NCBI RefSeq assembly: GCF_001278055.1
Contig: NZ_CP010802.1
Location: 2,891,504-2,955,503, forward strand
Direction: 5' to 3'
From: Desulfuromonas soudanensis
GTDB taxonomy: Bacteria; Desulfobacterota; Desulfuromonadia; Desulfuromonadales; WTL
DNA: 64,000 nucleotides
The first letter of the stretch is position 1. Every line of letters begins with the position of its first letter. Below are positions 60,625-64,000 of the stretch, piece after piece. The position numbers were made by a program, and so were the translations under genes. The notes beneath the pieces are model-generated. The model searched no databases. It was not told the origin of the DNA and worked only from the letters and a program-made list of their open reading frames with translations.

Positions 60625-62970
60625 ATGAACCAGGAAACCCTTCTCCTCCTCTGCCGTCAATTCGCTCATTGGGCCGAAGCAGCTATCCATCAGGGACGGT
60701 TGCCCTTCCGCAAGGTCGAGGTCCTTCCGGAGATCCTTACCCCGGGCGGGCCCCTTTCCCCCCCCCTGGTCTTCTGGATCAATCGCGACAGCTTCATGGC
60801 CGGGGGGTTCATCCTCTTCCCTCCGAAAGAGGCGGATCAGGGACTCGACGCCGGAATCCACTGCGCCCATGCCCTGGGCCTGCGGCACTTTGTCGCCTGG
60901 GCGCCGCGGGAACTGGTCATCTGGGAAATTCGCCAACAGGCCGTTGTCCGTTTCAAAACCATCCCTCTGTCCGCCTCCGGCACCGAAAGCGCCGAAGGAT
61001 TTCAGGAAACGCTGCACGGCGTTCTGGAGGAGCTGAAAATCCTGTCGGTCGTCGGCGCCGTCCCTCCCGATCAGCTTTCGTCCCATTATCTGGCCAACCT
61101 CTCCCTGGCCACCCTGCAGGCTTCCGCCCCCTTTCTGGCCGAGGCCTGCCAGATTCGCCGGAGTGAACAGCACCGGACCCCACCCCTTTCGGCCGGGGCT
61201 CTGGCCGACAGCAAGGGGACCCTGACCCTGTGTCGGCTCATCGCCCTCGTTCTTCTCGACCGGCTCCCCGCCACCGTTCAACCGGAGGGACTGGAGAGAG
61301 CCATGCACTTCGCCCTTGACACCCTCCCGGAGGACCTGCGGGCCGCCCTGGGGGCGGCAGAGGACGAGATCGCCCTGCCGGCCGAGAGTGCCGTCCGCTT
61401 TCACCACCTCTTCCGCCGACTCAGCCAACTCCGACTCGACGCAATCCCCGAGCGGGGAGCCGAGGCCCTGCAGCTCCTCCTGGCCCACCAGGGGAGCCTC
61501 CTTGGGGGGGCAAGGCCACCGGAGACCGACGATTCGGTGGCGGCGCCTGTTTTAACCATCAATTCGACCCTTCCTTTCCGCCGAAGGGAATCGCTGATCG
61601 AGGTGGCGCCGGCGGCCATTCTCGCCTACACTGCCCTCCTCCGGTTTCTGGCCGACCTTCCCCCGGCCCTGGCCCTCGCCGGCGACATCTTTTCCCTCGG
61701 CGCAGTAGACCATCCTGCCAGGATTTACGGAACCCTGGGCACCAGCCGCATCCCAAGCTCCGGTGAGCGCAGGATCCTGACGGCCCATCTCCGCCGCTCC
61801 TGGCCGAGCCGACGTTTTCTCCTTCCACCCGGCACCCCCCTTTGGGGGTATGAGTTCCTCTACCTCCTCGGCCTTGCCGCCGAGGGTGGCCGGATCGACC
61901 TCCATACTCCCGACTGGCTGTGCGCCGACTTCCGCACCCCCCTCCTCGACGTATTGGGCGCACAATTCACCCTCGCCATCCTGGCCCGCCGTCCCGAGGG
62001 GGGGCTGCGCATCCGGCTGAGCAAAACGCCCCCGGGTGAGGCCCTGACGATCCTGACAGGCCCTACGGAAACCCGGACCATCCCCAGCCATGCCCTCCAG
62101 GGAAGCCATCCTGCCATCTATCCTTTGACCCTCGACCTGCCGACGGAAATCCTTTCCCTGATCAACGAGGGAGACCTCGCCATCCCCTCGGCGGCGACTT
62201 GGCCGACGCCCTGGGAGAGAGAGGTCTTTCTCTTCTCCCGGTCCTCCCTCGGCCGCCTCCTCTGGCAGATCGTAAGCGGAGGACAGCCCCTGCCGCGCCG
62301 GGCGCTTCTCAGGGAAAACGCCCTGCAGCAGGGGCTCCCCCTCCCTGCCACCGAAACCCTGAAAAATCTGCGCCTCCTTCCCTGGTCGGACGGCGACCCG
62401 CTCCCGAGCACCGCCGTTCTCGATGCCGAATTGGCCCTGTGGCTCGGAACGGATCCGCTCCTGAGGCCCCCGCTCCCCCAGGCCGGCAAATCAGTTCCCC
62501 TCCCGCCACCTGCCGCGGGGTCGGCAAATTCGCCTGATCTGGCCGAGGAGCTCATCCGGGACATCTTCGTCGACGGCCTGCCGCGTTTCCCCGAACAGTA
62601 TCTCTATGATCATTACCGGCCCAAGCTTCAGGAATTTGCCATCGCCGGTCCCCTGGTCATCGGCGACGAGTTCTTCGAACGATTGACTCTCTACGACCCC
62701 CAGGGGACGGCCGTCGAAGTCGAGGGGAGGGAAACCGCGCGGGCCCTTGTCCTGGCCTCCTGCGACGGCCGCACCCACATCGCCCTCCCCTGCGACCGGC
62801 AACTGACAGAGGAGATTCTCGAACGCTACCTGACGGACCTGCGGAATCTGCACCGCGCCCTGGTCCAGCAGGCGCACCGCAGGATAGCCGAACCCCGGGC
62901 AGCAAACGCCATGGCGGAACGCGTCTGGGCCTCGCTCCCCATCCCGGCCTGGGATCTGGTGGCCCCTTAG
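60625..62970 (+). CDS. Large protein of unknown function, 781 residues
   Basis: I do not recognise this family. The N-terminal ~110 residues (VFWINRDSFMAGGFILFP, IHCAHALGLRHFVAWAPRELVIWE) have the strand/helix pattern of the restriction-endonuclease-like fold of type I restriction subunits, without a D...ExK catalytic set. The remainder is helical and Pro/Leu-rich with mid-protein segments such as DLPPALALAGDIFSLG and YLLGLAAEGGRIDLHTPDWLC, and a C-terminal domain (IRDIFVDGLPRFPEQYLYDHY). No signal peptide, TM helix or Walker motif. It is preceded by a terminator and followed by queH after a gap of 85 bases. Confidence 0.7.
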   Translation: MNQETLLLLCRQFAHWAEAAIHQGRLPFRKVEVLPEILTPGGPLSPPLVFWINRDSFMAGGFILFPPKEADQGLDAGIHCAHALGLRHFVAWAPRELVIWEIRQQAVVRFKTIPLSASGTESAEGFQETLHGVLEELKILSVVGAVPPDQLSSHYLANLSLATLQASAPFLAEACQIRRSEQHRTPPLSAGALADSKGTLTLCRLIALVLLDRLPATVQPEGLERAMHFALDTLPEDLRAALGAAEDEIALPAESAVRFHHLFRRLSQLRLDAIPERGAEALQLLLAHQGSLLGGARPPETDDSVAAPVLTINSTLPFRRRESLIEVAPAAILAYTALLRFLADLPPALALAGDIFSLGAVDHPARIYGTLGTSRIPSSGERRILTAHLRRSWPSRRFLLPPGTPLWGYEFLYLLGLAAEGGRIDLHTPDWLCADFRTPLLDVLGAQFTLAILARRPEGGLRIRLSKTPPGEALTILTGPTETRTIPSHALQGSHPAIYPLTLDLPTEILSLINEGDLAIPSAATWPTPWEREVFLFSRSSLGRLLWQIVSGGQPLPRRALLRENALQQGLPLPATETLKNLRLLPWSDGDPLPSTAVLDAELALWLGTDPLLRPPLPQAGKSVPLPPPAAGSANSPDLAEELIRDIFVDGLPRFPEQYLYDHYRPKLQEFAIAGPLVIGDEFFERLTLYDPQGTAVEVEGRETARALVLASCDGRTHIALPCDRQLTEEILERYLTDLRNLHRALVQQAHRRIAEPRAANAMAERVWASLPIPAWDLVAP

Positions 62971-63055
62971 ACCCTTTGTTTTTCCTCCGTGAGCTGCTAA
63001 AATGCCGGCATCGACTCTTTCAGGACGTCCGATGGGACGACAAAGGACGGGCTCA

Positions 63056-63595
63056 ATGAAACTCCTCATTCATGTTTGCTGCGCCAACTGCGCCATCATT
63101 CCGGTCAAGGTCCTGCGCCAGCAGAATCACATCGTCAGCGGTCTCTTCTTCAACCCGAACATCCACCCCTACCAGGAATTTCGACGCCGCCTCGATACGG
63201 TCCGGGAATATGCCGGGAAGGTCGAACTCCCAATGGACTACCGCCAGGAGTATTTCCTCGATGAATTCCTGCGCAATGTCGCCGACAAGCCCGACTGGCG
63301 TTGCGACTACTGCTACCGCTCGCGACTGGAGGAGACGGCCCGCACCGCCGCCGCAGAAGGGTTCGACGGTTTCACCACCAGCCTCCTCTACTCCCGGTAT
63401 CAGCAGCACGAGCGGATTCGGGAGATCGGCGAAGCCCTGGCCTGTGAGCACGGCATCAGCTTCGCCTACCAGGACTTTCGCTCCGGTTGGCGCGAGGGGA
63501 TCGACACATCCAAGGCCATGGGCCTCTACCGCCAGCAGTACTGCGGCTGCATCTATTCGGAGAGGGATCGTTACTCCCCGAGCCATAGAAACTGA
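63056..63595 (+). CDS. queH: Epoxyqueuosine reductase QueH
   Basis: Final enzyme of queuosine tRNA modification (oQ to Q) in genomes that use the QueH rather than QueG route. The 179-residue protein shows the characteristic cysteines: HVCCANC at the start, WRCDYCYRSRLEETA, and QQYCGCIYSERDR, which bind a [4Fe-4S] cluster and a second metal. ATG at 63056 has AAAGGAC upstream; the longer in-frame start has none. Confidence 0.94.
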   Translation: MKLLIHVCCANCAIIPVKVLRQQNHIVSGLFFNPNIHPYQEFRRRLDTVREYAGKVELPMDYRQEYFLDEFLRNVADKPDWRCDYCYRSRLEETARTAAAEGFDGFTTSLLYSRYQQHERIREIGEALACEHGISFAYQDFRSGWREGIDTSKAMGLYRQQYCGCIYSERDRYSPSHRN

Positions 63596-63889
63596 CCGAA
63601 GTATCGGAAAAAATTTCTCGTCTCTGCCGACCTGCCATCGGAGGCAGGAGGGTTCCTTCAAGGGGGCTGCCCGTCCATTCTCTGCAGGTTTTCCCGGAAA
63701 GACCCTTTTCCGGGGGACATCGCCCCTCACCTCCCGGCCAGCCCCTTTCCATCTTCCTCTGGATTTGCCGCCCCCCCACTTCGCCCGGTCGGCTCTTGCC
63801 AAGGGCCGACCCGCCCTCTATAATGGCCAGGCTGACGGGGTCCCGATTGAACACCGGGGGGATCAGCACGGCGTTTTCCTGGAGATCAT
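63596..63889. other. Intergenic region before the patatin gene
   Basis: About 294 bases. I see no gene, no strong hairpin and no clear promoter box. Open frames here are short and lack ribosome-binding sites. Confidence 0.4.
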
Positions 63890-64000
63890 TTGAAAAGAGA
63901 CCGTTACAGCCTCGGATTGGCCCTGGGGAGCGGTGCCGCCCGCGGCCTGGCCCACATCGGGGTCCTCAAGGCCCTCGATGCCGAAGGGGTGCGCATCGAT
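63890..64000 (+). CDS. Patatin-like phospholipase (RssA-type), partial
   Basis: Only the first 37 codons are inside the window. TTG start with GGAG seven bases upstream. SLGLALGSGAARGLAHIGVL is the glycine-rich oxyanion-hole motif (GxGxxRG) of bacterial patatins such as RssA/NTE-like esterases; the GxSxG nucleophile lies beyond the edge. Confidence 0.88.
   Translation, partial: MKRDRYSLGLALGSGAARGLAHIGVLKALDAEGVRID

Overview
The window is a dense, GC-rich chromosomal segment with short intergenic gaps. It carries about 58 protein genes, two tRNA genes and a set of strong hairpin terminators. The gene content suggests a member of the Desulfuromonadales (Geobacter/Desulfuromonas-like). The pointers are the order rpsF-rpsR-DUF2232-rplI-dnaB, a MarR-hemY pair beside hemH/hemE and a NirJ/AhbD-like radical SAM gene, a small multiheme c-type cytochrome, a membrane pyrophosphatase, several c-di-GMP type proteins and many radical SAM enzymes. 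This placement is inference from gene families and order; no 16S gene is present. No insertion sequence, prophage or CRISPR array was seen.

Layout. Positions 1-6058 (minus strand) hold a PUFA-synthase-like pair, pfaD followed by a pfaA-type megasynthase (KS-AT-linker-four tandem ACPs, continuing off the left edge). Then come tRNA-Thr, a PAS-GGDEF protein, small translation-related genes (a GGQ release-factor-like protein, an ACT-domain regulator, peptide deformylase), and a heme block (hemY with its MarR regulator, a DnaJ homologue, a large Cache-PAS-GGDEF sensor, a zinc-ribbon microgene, hemH, hemE, and a radical SAM/SPASM gene). Next are a nitronate-monooxygenase-like flavoprotein, a two-component pair and a lipoprotein. 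Positions 23.6-36.3 kb are a long minus-strand housekeeping run: dnaB, rplI, DUF2232, rpsR, rpsF, ychF, hppA, pth, rplY, prs, tRNA-Gln, ispE, an aminotransferase and an M20 peptidase.

From 36.4 to 41.3 kb lie an M23 peptidase, an MshEN (type II secretion GspE N-terminal-like) protein without an ATPase domain, a small lipoprotein, a TPR protein and an AcpH-like phosphodiesterase. From 41.2 to 48.1 kb lie a rhodanese-rubrerythrin fusion, an SH3 membrane protein, two divergent radical SAM genes, a membrane-anchored HTH protein with an external EF-hand, and a tetraheme cytochrome.

The most interesting accessory unit is 48.2-52.1 kb. It is a four-gene operon with its own sigma70-like promoter: two tandem D-Ala-D-Ala-ligase-like ATP-grasp enzymes, a GNAT acetyltransferase and a lysine 2,3-aminomutase. 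All six lysine 2,3-aminomutase positions checked match at a constant offset. The operon predicts production of beta-lysine and its acetylation and/or ligation into a small peptide-like metabolite. After it come glycerophosphodiesterase, rhodanese, glpX, a cytidylate-kinase-like/BON fusion, yebC-ruvC-ruvA-ruvB, a HAMP protein with a degenerate GGDEF domain, a lipoprotein, an unrecognised 781-residue protein, queH and the start of a patatin-like phospholipase.

Several genes could act together. Two apparently intact diguanylate cyclases, one degenerate GGDEF protein and an MshEN protein could form a local c-di-GMP set. HemE, HemH, HemY and the SPASM radical SAM enzyme address late heme synthesis, which the cytochrome needs. 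AcpH and the multi-ACP PfaA are both tied to the phosphopantetheine arm, but sit far apart.
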